A stretch of DNA of 64,000 nt. It comes from Crocosphaera chwakensis CCY0110. Its GTDB lineage: Bacteria > Cyanobacteriota > Cyanobacteriia > Cyanobacteriales > Microcystaceae. Numbering within the stretch: position 1 is the first letter of the stretch; each line of letters starts with the position of its first letter. The position numbers and the translations under genes are program-made. This document shows positions 44,413 to 51,472 of the stretch, one piece after another. The notes below the pieces were generated by a model. That model was not told the DNA's origin. It was given only the letters and a program-made list of their open reading frames with translations, and searched no databases. The stretch lies in NCBI RefSeq assembly GCF_000169335.1, contig NZ_AAXW01000021.1, forward strand, positions 16,488 to 80,487, read 5' to 3'.

Positions 44413-44420
44413 GCTAGCGC
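44413..44420 (+). promoter_or_regulatory. GCTAGCGC octamer, copy 7
   Basis: Abuts the terminator T-run and lies 34 nt before ATG 44455. Confidence 0.72.
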
Positions 44421-44454
44421 AGAACCCTTAGATGTTAATCAAGAGGTAGTCTCG

Positions 44455-44907
44455 ATGAACTATCAAGAAAGGTTGCAAAAAATCATAACTGAGCTAGAGA
44501 ATGATGTACGATGCGATCGCATGGGCAAACGCCCTCTACATTTTGCTATTGCATTAAAAGACGTCATAGAAAGACGAGCAGATTTTGCCGTTTTAACCTA
44601 TTTACCAAAGGAGTTCAATTTAGTAAACGGCTTTTCTCTCGCCGAGACAATTCTTTTCGTGAGAAATTACTACGGCGAGATGTCGTCACATTTTGCTTTG
44701 AAAACAAGATTCAGGGACTGGAAATGGCTATTTTCCCTGCGTTTCGACGTAATGAGCTATGGATTTATCCGTGATACTGTCTGGAGCAGTATCATCGCTC
44801 TTATCATCGATGATGACCGGTTTACATTCTCTGATCTAGAGAAGGGACTGTTGCGGGTTTCTGTCCAGTGTGATGATTCCGACACTAATTTCTCTATAAA
44901 TAGCTAG
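44455..44907 (+). CDS. Hypothetical protein
   Basis: 150 residues, soluble, mixed alpha/beta, no recognised motif. AAGAGGT lies 9 nt before the ATG. HIP1 sites occur inside it as in host genes, suggesting long residence. Confidence 0.6.
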   Translation: MNYQERLQKIITELENDVRCDRMGKRPLHFAIALKDVIERRADFAVLTYLPKEFNLVNGFSLAETILFVRNYYGEMSSHFALKTRFRDWKWLFSLRFDVMSYGFIRDTVWSSIIALIIDDDRFTFSDLEKGLLRVSVQCDDSDTNFSINS

Positions 44908-44983
44908 AACTAACCCTTGTCGCTAGAGCGTGTTCTCTTGACTACAATTTCTAAGAATAAACAAGGAACCCCCAAAGTCGAAC

Positions 44984-45082
44984 ATGGGCTGCGTTTGGCC
45001 AGTTATATTAGTAATGCTAATTTTCTGGGCGATCGCATTTATTTTCAAAGGAAGATTAAGAAGAATGGAAGAGACGGGTTAA
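44984..45082 (+). CDS. Candidate 32-residue single-span membrane protein
   Basis: ATG 44984 gives MGCVWPVILVMLIFWAIAFI then a basic tail and a TAA at 45080-45082. One transmembrane helix with positive-inside tail is typical of small bacterial membrane proteins. The octamer variant GCTAGAGC lies 54 nt upstream and AAGGA about 15 nt upstream. A longer overlapping frame looks random. Confidence 0.45.
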   Translation: MGCVWPVILVMLIFWAIAFIFKGRLRRMEETG

Positions 45083-45211
45083 GGTGTTTTTCGATGAACT
45101 TTTATGAAAAAAGTTTGATGGCACTCACAATGCTCTAAGTCACCGAAATCTCATCGGCAGAAGAAAGACATTGAGCGATCAGCTTCTTTTAGGTTGGTAA
45201 GAATATCTATC

Positions 45212-45219
45212 GCTAGCGC
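45212..45219 (+). promoter_or_regulatory. GCTAGCGC octamer, copy 8
   Basis: Here extended to the palindrome CGCTAGCG; 46 nt before ATG 45266. Confidence 0.68.
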
Positions 45220-45265
45220 TCGTTAGGGGGAATAAATTGCCAAACGAGTAAAGGACTGTAAACAA

Positions 45266-45676
45266 ATGCCTAGAGAAGTTATCCATGACGTAGATCGCCC
45301 CGACATCAACGGCGTTAAGCCCAAGATGCAAGACATCGCAGATAGTCTACTTGGAGCACTCCCAAAACTTCCCTTTTCATCCTTGAAATGTAACGACAAC
45401 TTAATGTCGTCAATTCACCTGAAAGCAAGTTTTGATGACCGAGCAGAGTGGTCAAATGGGATTTTTGAGAACTCGCTGTACTTCATGTTTAGTATCCATC
45501 CCAAGAAAGGAGAACGATACTACCAAGAGGGCGCACCGGTTAGCGTCGAAATCAACAACAAATCCTACAAAATTCCTACAAAGTTCAGAAAATACACGGG
45601 AACCCCTGAGAAGGCGATCGCCAAAATTGTTACTTGGATTGATAAAGCACAATCGGAGATAGAGCAACAAAGATAA
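45266..45676 (+). CDS. Hypothetical protein
   Basis: 136 residues, soluble, with a central beta-rich part and a basic C-terminal region (SYKIPTKFRKYTGTPEKAI). AAGGA lies upstream. No recognised family. Confidence 0.6.
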   Translation: MPREVIHDVDRPDINGVKPKMQDIADSLLGALPKLPFSSLKCNDNLMSSIHLKASFDDRAEWSNGIFENSLYFMFSIHPKKGERYYQEGAPVSVEINNKSYKIPTKFRKYTGTPEKAIAKIVTWIDKAQSEIEQQR

Positions 45677-45729
45677 CACTTCCTAGAGAGAACGACCTTT
45701 ATACCAGCAGGATGATAGCAGAGTCTATC

Positions 45730-45737
45730 GCTAGCGC
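45730..45737 (+). promoter_or_regulatory. GCTAGCGC octamer, copy 9
   Basis: 38 nt before ATG 45776; also within CGCTAGCG. Confidence 0.7.
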
Positions 45738-45775
45738 GGATTCTATTAGAAAACAAAATTCGAGGAACATTCACA

Positions 45776-45964
45776 ATGAACACTAATACAGAATATTTCT
45801 ATGACAGTTTCGCTCAACCTTTTGAATGGGACGAACACGGCGCTATGGCAGTCTATCGAGAAACTGATATCGCTTTTGAAGAAGCACTAGAAAGCTGGTG
45901 TGAATCAGATGAAACAACAGAACCCACCGATCTCGATAAAGAAATAGCCCACCCACCATTTTAA
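45776..45964 (+). CDS. Small acidic hypothetical protein
   Basis: 62 residues, strongly acidic (AFEEALESWCESDETTEPTD). Small acidic proteins on phage-like elements can be DNA mimics or inhibitors, but nothing here proves that. GAGGAAC precedes the ATG. It sits directly before nrdB as its own unit. Confidence 0.6.
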   Translation: MNTNTEYFYDSFAQPFEWDEHGAMAVYRETDIAFEEALESWCESDETTEPTDLDKEIAHPPF

Positions 45965-45967
45965 GGC

Positions 45968-46002
45968 AAAAAAGGAAGAGAAACGCCTCTTCCTTTTTTT
46001 TA
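45968..46002 (+). terminator. Intrinsic terminator
   Basis: AAAGGAAGAG-AAACGC-CTCTTCCTTT stem plus T-tract; octamer copy 10 follows immediately. Confidence 0.88.
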
Positions 46003-46010
46003 GCTAGCGC
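46003..46010 (+). promoter_or_regulatory. GCTAGCGC octamer, copy 10
   Basis: 42 nt before the nrdB ATG; abuts the preceding terminator. Confidence 0.72.
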
Positions 46011-46052
46011 GGATTAAAAGAACAATTAGTAAAAATTTTACTCATAAAACTA

Positions 46053-47096
46053 ATGACCTTCACCGAAATAAAACCAAGTCCAATCTTCAACCCTACCGGA
46101 AAGGACAACAAAGAAAATAGACACCTCTGGGGCGGTGACACCACCAACGTCATCAACCTTAATGAAACCCGTTACGGATGGGCCCGGTCTATTTATCAAA
46201 CTATGAGGGAATCCTTCTGGGTCCCTCAGCGAACCGACCTGTCCCAAGATAAATTAGATTACGCTAACCTCATTCCAGGTGAACGTAGAGCGTTGAAGGG
46301 TATTCTAAGTTACCTCAATTTCCTAGACTCGGTACAAGTCGCAAACATCCCCGAACTCAGCCGGTATATCACAGCGCCGGAAGCTAGGATGTGCCTTGCC
46401 GAGCAAACATCACAAGAAGCGATGCACGGGGAGACTTATCAGTACATTACTGAGAGCATAATCCCAGAAAATGAGCAGCATGAAGTTTACGACTTCTGGA
46501 AGCAGGATCTTTTACTCCATGAGAGATGTGAATTTATCGCCGGTTATTACCAAAACCTTGCTAATAACCCCACCGGAGAAAACTATTATATGGCGCTGAT
46601 TGGAGACTATCTCCTAGAAGGATTGCTATTCTATCAAGGCTTCTTGTTCTTCTACAATCTTGCCTCCAGTCAACGGCTTGCGGGCTGTGCCAAACTCATC
46701 AAGCAAATCAACATGGATGAATTGACTCATGTGAGCTTATACCAAAAGCTTATCACAGAGGCTACGACAAAGTTCTCCTATTCTGAGGATGAAATCACAG
46801 AGTTATTCCATACAACGGTTGAACGGGAGATTGAGTGGACTAACCACATCTTCGATGGACAAATTCTAGGGGTTAGCAAAGCAAGTACCGAAGCTTATAC
46901 GAAGTATTTAGCTAACTTACGCCTAAAAGCGATCGGTATCCCTGCCATTTACCCCAAAATAGAGAATCCTTATGCCCATTTAGACTGGGCTGATTTCAAA
47001 GGAATCGGCAAATCAAAGGCTGCTTTCTTTGAAACAGAGGTCACAGGTTACGCCCAACCTACTGCCGTCAAGGGGTGGGACAAACTCAGGGTATGA
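46053..47096 (+). CDS. nrdB: Class Ia ribonucleotide reductase, beta subunit
   Basis: 347 residues. Diiron ligands: Asp in YLNFLDSVQ, Glu/His and the radical Tyr in EAMHGETY (E-xx-H-xxx-Y), Glu in LLEGLLFYQGF, and Glu/His in DELTHVSLY. The Tyr is present, so a tyrosyl-radical enzyme is expected. It supplies dNTPs with NrdA. Unusually, nrdA is nearly 2 kb away and each gene has its own octamer and terminator rather than forming an operon. Confidence 0.95.
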   Translation: MTFTEIKPSPIFNPTGKDNKENRHLWGGDTTNVINLNETRYGWARSIYQTMRESFWVPQRTDLSQDKLDYANLIPGERRALKGILSYLNFLDSVQVANIPELSRYITAPEARMCLAEQTSQEAMHGETYQYITESIIPENEQHEVYDFWKQDLLLHERCEFIAGYYQNLANNPTGENYYMALIGDYLLEGLLFYQGFLFFYNLASSQRLAGCAKLIKQINMDELTHVSLYQKLITEATTKFSYSEDEITELFHTTVEREIEWTNHIFDGQILGVSKASTEAYTKYLANLRLKAIGIPAIYPKIENPYAHLDWADFKGIGKSKAAFFETEVTGYAQPTAVKGWDKLRV

Positions 47097-47111
47097 CTGG
47101 CTTTGAGCCTT

Positions 47112-47157
47112 CCGCAGCAAGTCCAATATTTACTATAGATAATTGAGGTTGCTGCGG
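47112..47157. repeat. 46-bp hairpin element, copy R3
   Basis: CCGCAGC...GCTGCGG, exactly 46 bp, directly after nrdB. It lacks the 134-bp upstream repeat found at R4-R7. Confidence 0.85.
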
Positions 47158-47211
47158 ATCTTTTAGGAATTAGCGTCCATTGTATTCGACGTTTATTGAT
47201 GGACGAAAGTA

Positions 47212-47277
47212 ATGGCTCAAGTTGAATGGCTAGAAACCATACTCTCGGAGTTAGCCACTGTGATATCAAAAAATTAG
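47212..47277 (+). CDS. Possible mini-gene (21 codons)
   Basis: MAQVEWLETILSELATVISK plus one residue, amphipathic. It lies between R3 with a TTAGCGTC octamer-like sequence and a long terminator, i.e. in the slot occupied by a gene in other units. It may instead mark a small RNA or a decayed gene. Confidence 0.25.
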   Translation: MAQVEWLETILSELATVISKN

Positions 47278-47280
47278 CAA

Positions 47281-47325
47281 TAGGCATCATAAAGAGAGGC
47301 TCGGTCTTCTCTTTATGATGCCTAT
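47281..47325 (+). terminator. Long hairpin, probable terminator
   Basis: Arms AGGCATCATAAAGAGAGG and CTTCTCTTTATGATGCCT pair over about 17 bp with one imperfect pair (47282-47322). There is little T-run after it; it may act on both strands. Confidence 0.7.
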
Positions 47326-47326
47326 T

Positions 47327-47460
47327 CATCGTCGAAATCTAACACAAAAAAATAGCTAAGTTTACGGCATTATAAATCAAGCTCTATTCCACTCTGGATA
47401 AGGATTATAACCTTCCGCAGCAGTGACTATTTTTCTTATATAAAATCGTGGTTGCTGCGG
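47327..47460 (+). repeat. 134-bp direct repeat U1 (contains hairpin R4)
   Basis: Begins CATCGTCGAAATC and ends with the 46-bp element R4 (47415-47460). Closely matches U2 (47628), U3 (48403) and U4 (48864). Confidence 0.85.
47415..47460. repeat. 46-bp hairpin element, copy R4
   Basis: CCGCAGC...GCTGCGG; interior ACTATTTTTCTTATATAAAA is shared almost exactly with R6 and R7. Confidence 0.88.
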
Positions 47461-47478
47461 GTAAACTTCGGGCTGTAG

Positions 47479-47486
47479 GCTAGTGC
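47479..47486 (+). promoter_or_regulatory. Octamer variant GCTAGTGC
   Basis: One mismatch to GCTAGCGC, 18 nt after R4. The slot downstream holds only a 20-codon frame (47492-47554) and a terminator (about 47592-47620). Confidence 0.45.
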
Positions 47487-47591
47487 TTAGAATGAAGATG
47501 CTTACACCCAATAGTAGAACAAATGGGCTAACGAATATCGTGATCTCCATTTAAAAATACTAAAAACTCTTCCCTAAGATAAACCTCCCAA

Positions 47592-47620
47592 AAAGAGAAG
47601 ACATAGCTTCTCTTTTTTTT
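47592..47620 (+). terminator. Intrinsic terminator
   Basis: AAGAGAAG-ACATA-GCTTCTCTT stem followed by TTTTTT, ending the short unit after R4. Confidence 0.8.
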
Positions 47621-47627
47621 ACCGAAT

Positions 47628-47761
47628 CATCGTCGAAATCTAGCACGAAAAAATGGCTAAGTTTACGGCATTATAAATCAAGCTCTATTCTAGTCTGGAT
47701 AAGGATTGTAACCATCCGCAGCCATAGCTATTTTTCTTATAGATAATAGAGGTTGCTGCGG
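47628..47761 (+). repeat. 134-bp direct repeat U2 (contains hairpin R5)
   Basis: Same start CATCGTCGAAATC and same length as U1; R5 (47716-47761) has a diverged interior but intact arms. Confidence 0.85.
47716..47761. repeat. 46-bp hairpin element, copy R5
   Basis: CCGCAGC...GCTGCGG, 17 nt before octamer copy 11. Confidence 0.87.
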
Positions 47762-47778
47762 ATGATAATCAATTTTCC

Positions 47779-47786
47779 GCTAGCGC
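47779..47786 (+). promoter_or_regulatory. GCTAGCGC octamer, copy 11
   Basis: 33 nt before ATG 47820. Confidence 0.72.
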
Positions 47787-47819
47787 AATTAAATATGATG
47801 TTCCAAACCTACAGCACAA

Positions 47820-48053
47820 ATGAACAACTACGAAAAACTTCGAGATTTAGTCGGTAATTGCAATCGCCTAGAAGAACAATTCTTCAACCGTCTAATTCAG
47901 GATGATGTGCCTCTAGAACTCAAACAAATTTGGAATAAGTGGTCGGCGGCGCAAGCCGCGCATCGAGATTTTCAAGGACAGATGCTAGGGACGAATCTCC
48001 ACGTAAATGAAAATCAAAAAGAGACGAATAAATATACTACTAATTTACTTTAA
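47820..48053 (+). CDS. Small protein, paralogue of 48594-48806
   Basis: 77 residues, helical (NNYEKLRDLVGNCNRLEEQF...). The first 60 residues match the protein at 48594 closely, and the upstream R/U/octamer block is duplicated with it. No known family. Confidence 0.65.
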   Translation: MNNYEKLRDLVGNCNRLEEQFFNRLIQDDVPLELKQIWNKWSAAQAAHRDFQGQMLGTNLHVNENQKETNKYTTNLL

Positions 48054-48061
48054 ACTAGCGT
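48054..48061 (+). promoter_or_regulatory. Octamer variant ACTAGCGT
   Basis: Same variant as at 43551; 39 nt before ATG 48101. It touches the stop codon of the previous gene. Confidence 0.45.
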
Positions 48062-48100
48062 TTATTCATCATGAAAAAAATCGCCGTTTAAATTAGAAAT

Positions 48101-48355
48101 ATGAATGAAACTGCCATTCCCGAACGTTATCAACCTCTGGGCGAAATTATATCCCGAAAATACATGGGTGCTTTACGTTATTTAGTGATCAAACCCATCT
48201 ATTTTGAAGATAAACCATTCAATTCAATGAGTACCGTTGTGATCGCTTCGTCTCCTGATGAGGCGATTAGGAAAACATTCTTTCATCGATATACATGGGC
48301 GTACAGTACCGAGAATGTACCCCACACAACTGCAACTGAAATCGGCAATGCTTAA
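48101..48355 (+). CDS. Hypothetical protein
   Basis: 84 residues, soluble, no recognised motif (central VIASSPDEAIRKTFFHRYTW). It lies between the two paralogous small genes and uses a variant octamer. Confidence 0.55.
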   Translation: MNETAIPERYQPLGEIISRKYMGALRYLVIKPIYFEDKPFNSMSTVVIASSPDEAIRKTFFHRYTWAYSTENVPHTTATEIGNA

Positions 48356-48369
48356 TTCAATAATCTAAT

Positions 48370-48397
48370 CCTAGCAAACGCTAGGTTTTTTTTTTGC
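48370..48397 (+). terminator. Intrinsic terminator
   Basis: CCTAGC-AAAC-GCTAGG stem followed by ten T residues. Confidence 0.88.
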
Positions 48398-48402
48398 AAA
48401 AT

Positions 48403-48537
48403 CATCGTCGAAATCCAGCACGAAAAACTGGCTAAGTTTAGGGCATTATGAAACAGCCTCTATCTCTGTCTGGATAAGGATTATAACCTTCCGCAGCAGT
48501 GACTATTTTTCTTATACAAAATTGTGGTTGCTGCGGA
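48403..48537 (+). repeat. 135-bp direct repeat U3 (contains hairpin R6)
   Basis: Begins CATCGTCGAAATCCAG, ends with R6 (48492-48537). One base longer than the others. Confidence 0.85.
48492..48537. repeat. 46-bp hairpin element, copy R6
   Basis: CCGCAGC...GCTGCGG, 16 nt before octamer copy 12; nearly identical to R4. Confidence 0.88.
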
Positions 48538-48553
48538 TGATAATCGATTTTCC

Positions 48554-48561
48554 GCTAGCGC
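48554..48561 (+). promoter_or_regulatory. GCTAGCGC octamer, copy 12
   Basis: 32 nt before ATG 48594. Confidence 0.72.
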
Positions 48562-48593
48562 ATCTGAGGATGATATTCAAAACCATAACGCAC

Positions 48594-48806
48594 ATGAGCA
48601 ACTACGAAAAACTTCGAGATTTAGTCAGTGAGTGCAATCGTCTAGAGGAAAATTTCTTCGACCGTCTAATTCAAGAAGACGTACCCCTAGAACTGAAAAT
48701 GATTTGGAACGAGTGGTCGGCGGCGCGAACTAAGCATAGAACCTTTCAAGGACAAATGCTTGGGTTCAACATCCTAGACACCGAAACTCACAACGAAGAC
48801 GAATAA
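48594..48806 (+). CDS. Small protein, paralogue of 47820-48053
   Basis: 70 residues from ATG 48594 (the in-frame upstream extension would cross the octamer and part of R6). SNYEKLRDLVSECNRLEENF matches the first paralogue; the acidic tails differ. Function unknown. Confidence 0.65.
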   Translation: MSNYEKLRDLVSECNRLEENFFDRLIQEDVPLELKMIWNEWSAARTKHRTFQGQMLGFNILDTETHNEDE

Positions 48807-48827
48807 TAAAGAGATATTCTTTTAGAA

Positions 48828-48857
48828 ATGAGAAGCTATGTCTTCTCTTTTTTTTTG
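48828..48857 (+). terminator. Intrinsic terminator
   Basis: GAGAAG-CTATGT-CTTCTC stem plus a T-tract, 20 bp after the stop of the small paralogue. Confidence 0.8.
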
Positions 48858-48863
48858 CAAAAT

Positions 48864-48997
48864 CATCGTCGAAATCCAGCACGAAAAAATGGCTAAGTTC
48901 AGGGCATTACAAACCAAGCTCTATTCTAGTCTGGATGAGGGTTATAACCTTCCGCAGCAATTACTATTTTTCTTATATAAAATCGTGGTTGCTGCGG
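48864..48997 (+). repeat. 134-bp direct repeat U4 (contains hairpin R7)
   Basis: Begins CATCGTCGAAATCCAG and ends with R7 (48952-48997), upstream of nrdA. Confidence 0.85.
48952..48997. repeat. 46-bp hairpin element, copy R7
   Basis: CCGCAGC...GCTGCGG, 19 nt before octamer copy 13; interior shared with R4. Confidence 0.88.
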
Positions 48998-49016
48998 GTA
49001 AAAATTGATTTAAAAA

Positions 49017-49024
49017 GCTAGCGC
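49017..49024 (+). promoter_or_regulatory. GCTAGCGC octamer, copy 13
   Basis: 33 nt before the nrdA ATG. Confidence 0.72.
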
Positions 49025-49057
49025 TCTCCAAACTGAAAATCTACCAATTTAAACCCT

Positions 49058-51244
49058 ATGTCACCAACGGTAATTAAACGAGATGGCTCAGTTGCAAATC
49101 TCGACTTAAACGAAATTCGAGATGCGATCGCCTATGCCATCGAAGGCTACCCACTCAATTCTCTTGAATTAGAGTCAAGGGTGAATCTCCAACTCAATCA
49201 ACCTCGGACCACTAGGTTTATCCAAGAAACGTTAGTCAATACGGCAGTGCAATTAGCCACACCGAAAGACCCCGAATGGCTCAACGTTGCCGGGCGACTT
49301 CATATCTGGAATTGGACTCATGAAGTCATTGCTAAACGAGGTTACGGCTATGGCCACTACGATGTGTTTTCCGATACCAATCTGTTTTCTAAGTACACCA
49401 GTCAACTGAAGATTTACAGCCAAAGGGACTTACAAGAAGCAGTAAGCTGGATCGAACCAGAGTTAGACAAAGTATTTGACCATGCAGGAGCAACTCTGCT
49501 GACACAACGGTATTTGAGCGACGATGAACTAATTCAAGAAGTCTTCTTAGTGACCGCTTTGGTATTAGCGATTCCAGAGCGAATGGACGAGAGAATGTCT
49601 TATGCCAGGGCTTTCTACATGGCGATCGCACACCGTAAAATCTCTCTAGCCACACCTATCCTAGCCAACCTTCGCTTTGAGGGGGGTTCTGGAACCAGTT
49701 GCTTTATCTTATCAGTAGAGGACTCCATTGAGTCTATCTTTGACAATGTGAAGAACACCGCACGGATTTCTCAAGAAGGGGGTGGCGTTGGTATCAACCT
49801 CAGCAGAATCAGAGCCGTCGGCAGTTGGGTTCGCAGTAAACCCAATGTTAGTGGTGGGTTGATGTCCTGGATTCGGATTTTGAATGATACGGCGATCGCA
49901 GTAAATCAAGGAGGTAGAAGAGCGGGCGCCGTAACCGTTGCCGCTGATATCTGGCACTTAGACATACCCGAATTCCTTGAAATGCGCTCTGAAGCGGGCG
50001 ACCAACGCCGCAAAGCTTACGATGTGTTCCCTCAAGTGGTGGTAACAGACAACTTCATGCGTCGGGTTGAACAGGGAGCTACTTGGACTTTAGTTGACCC
50101 TTACGAAGTGAAACAGGTTCTCGGAATCGACTTACCCAATCTCTGGGGAACCGAATTCGATGATGCCTACGAGCAAATCGAAGAAGCGGCTTCCATGGGA
50201 GACCTTACCCTGGCCCAAACAGTCAATGCTCGGAACTTGTTCATTGACATCCTAGAAACTCAGGTGGAAACTGGCTTACCTTACATTGCGTTTAAAGATG
50301 CACTCAACCGAGCCAATCCAAATAAACACATTGGGATTATTCCCTCTGTCAATCTCTGCTGCGAGAGTTTCTCCGTAGTCGTTCCTGGAAAACTTGCTCA
50401 CAGTTGTAACTTAGCTTCGGTAAACCTTGCCCAAGTTGAAGACGACGAATTACCTGAGATTTGTCAGTTAGCGGTGAGACTACTAGACAATACCATTGAT
50501 GTCACCACCGCACCGATTGGAGAAGCAAGGAATCACAACCGTGAGTTACGGACTATTGGAGTAGGCGTCTTAGGCTTAGCCGATTACTTAGCAAAGCGAG
50601 GACTCCGATATCAAGACAAGCGCGAAATCCGCGAACTATTCAAGGAATTCTCATACCAGTGCTTGATGGGGTCTGTACTTCTCGCCAAAGAGCGGGGAAG
50701 TTATCCGGCTATAAATTCCAGTGAGTACGGTATGGGGAATATTCTCGGCAAATCAAGAAGCCAACGTCCAGAATGGAAAGCTCTGTATGACTTATTCGAT
50801 TTCTATGGTATCCGAAATAGCCATATTATGGCGATCGCACCGAATACGTCTTCGTCCTTAATCCAAGGGTGTACCGCATCGGTATTACCACCTTACGCAA
50901 AATTCAATGCAGAAAGCTTGGGTAAAGGTGATGTAATGAAGGCTGTGCCATTCTTGCGAGAATACGGAGACAACTACCAGGAAAATCAGCGAATAGACCA
51001 GCGCGTTGTCGTTGATGCGATCGCTGAGATGCAGAAATGGGTCGATACGGGAATCAGCATGGAACTGGTATTTAACCTCAATCCTGATGTTTACGAACCG
51101 AATAAGACCGTAGATGCTTCTGATATCTATGATACTGCACTGAGAGCTTGGAGACGAGGACTTAAAGCGATTTACTACATTCGCACTGTCAAAGAGGATC
51201 GTTTGAGTGAAGTGGACGGCTGTGGCGACAGTTGTACCTTGTAA
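49058..51244 (+). CDS. nrdA: Class Ia ribonucleotide reductase, alpha subunit
   Basis: 728 residues. An N-terminal ATP-cone (VIKRDGSVANLDLNEIRDAI, about 4-60) mediates dATP control. Catalytic Cys residues lie in GGSGTSCFILS and NLCCESF; MAIAPNTSSSLIQGCTASV is the conserved substrate loop; the C-terminal thiol pair is DGCGDSC. It reduces ribonucleotides with NrdB. It is preceded by U4/R7 and an octamer, so it is an individual transcription unit. Confidence 0.96.
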   Translation: MSPTVIKRDGSVANLDLNEIRDAIAYAIEGYPLNSLELESRVNLQLNQPRTTRFIQETLVNTAVQLATPKDPEWLNVAGRLHIWNWTHEVIAKRGYGYGHYDVFSDTNLFSKYTSQLKIYSQRDLQEAVSWIEPELDKVFDHAGATLLTQRYLSDDELIQEVFLVTALVLAIPERMDERMSYARAFYMAIAHRKISLATPILANLRFEGGSGTSCFILSVEDSIESIFDNVKNTARISQEGGGVGINLSRIRAVGSWVRSKPNVSGGLMSWIRILNDTAIAVNQGGRRAGAVTVAADIWHLDIPEFLEMRSEAGDQRRKAYDVFPQVVVTDNFMRRVEQGATWTLVDPYEVKQVLGIDLPNLWGTEFDDAYEQIEEAASMGDLTLAQTVNARNLFIDILETQVETGLPYIAFKDALNRANPNKHIGIIPSVNLCCESFSVVVPGKLAHSCNLASVNLAQVEDDELPEICQLAVRLLDNTIDVTTAPIGEARNHNRELRTIGVGVLGLADYLAKRGLRYQDKREIRELFKEFSYQCLMGSVLLAKERGSYPAINSSEYGMGNILGKSRSQRPEWKALYDLFDFYGIRNSHIMAIAPNTSSSLIQGCTASVLPPYAKFNAESLGKGDVMKAVPFLREYGDNYQENQRIDQRVVVDAIAEMQKWVDTGISMELVFNLNPDVYEPNKTVDASDIYDTALRAWRRGLKAIYYIRTVKEDRLSEVDGCGDSCTL

Positions 51245-51256
51245 GTAGCTTAGAGG

Positions 51257-51284
51257 GGGTCGAGGAGACCTCCTCGTTTCTTGC
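51257..51284 (+). terminator. Intrinsic terminator after nrdA
   Basis: CGAGGAG-AC-CTCCTCG stem followed by TTTCTTGCTTT. Confidence 0.72.
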
Positions 51285-51290
51285 TTTGAC

Positions 51291-51298
51291 GCTAGCGC
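51291..51298 (+). promoter_or_regulatory. GCTAGCGC octamer, copy 14
   Basis: 36 nt before ATG 51335, which opens only 14 codons (MNEHLIAFLPHDND). The last octamer, marking the right edge of the module; the gene it served is truncated. Confidence 0.65.
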
Positions 51299-51334
51299 GT
51301 GGGAAACTAGCAAAATAATTAAGAGATATTAACC

Positions 51335-51379
51335 ATGAATGAACACCTAATTGCCTTCCTACCCCATGACAACGATTAA
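51335..51379 (+). pseudogene. Truncated gene start at the right edge of the module
   Basis: Fourteen codons then TAA. It follows octamer copy 14 at the standard spacing, but the sequence beyond is AT-rich and of a different style, so the original gene was probably cut at the module boundary. Confidence 0.35.
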
Positions 51380-51472
51380 GAAAATTTTTTGCTTTAGATC
51401 AGCGCGAAGCGCAACAATATCACCGAAGATGCTACTCTTGAAAATAATAAAGATTATGAAAAAATAAAAATA

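Noticed and set aside
44917..45138. A 73-residue frame starting at TTG 44917
   Set aside because: It begins before the octamer variant, lacks a ribosome site and has a random-looking composition; the overlapping 32-residue membrane frame is more plausible.
47492..47554. 20-codon frame after R4 as a definite gene
   Set aside because: Too short and without a ribosome site; kept only as part of the empty-slot observation.
42528..48997. The seven 46-bp elements as a CRISPR array
   Set aside because: They lie in separate intergenic regions 300-3600 bp apart, vary inside while keeping only the arms, and no cas gene is near.
31945..51298. GCTAGCGC as a HIP1-like dispersed host repeat
   Set aside because: HIP1 is GCGATCGC and occurs mostly inside genes across the whole window; GCTAGCGC is confined to start-proximal intergenic positions of one module.
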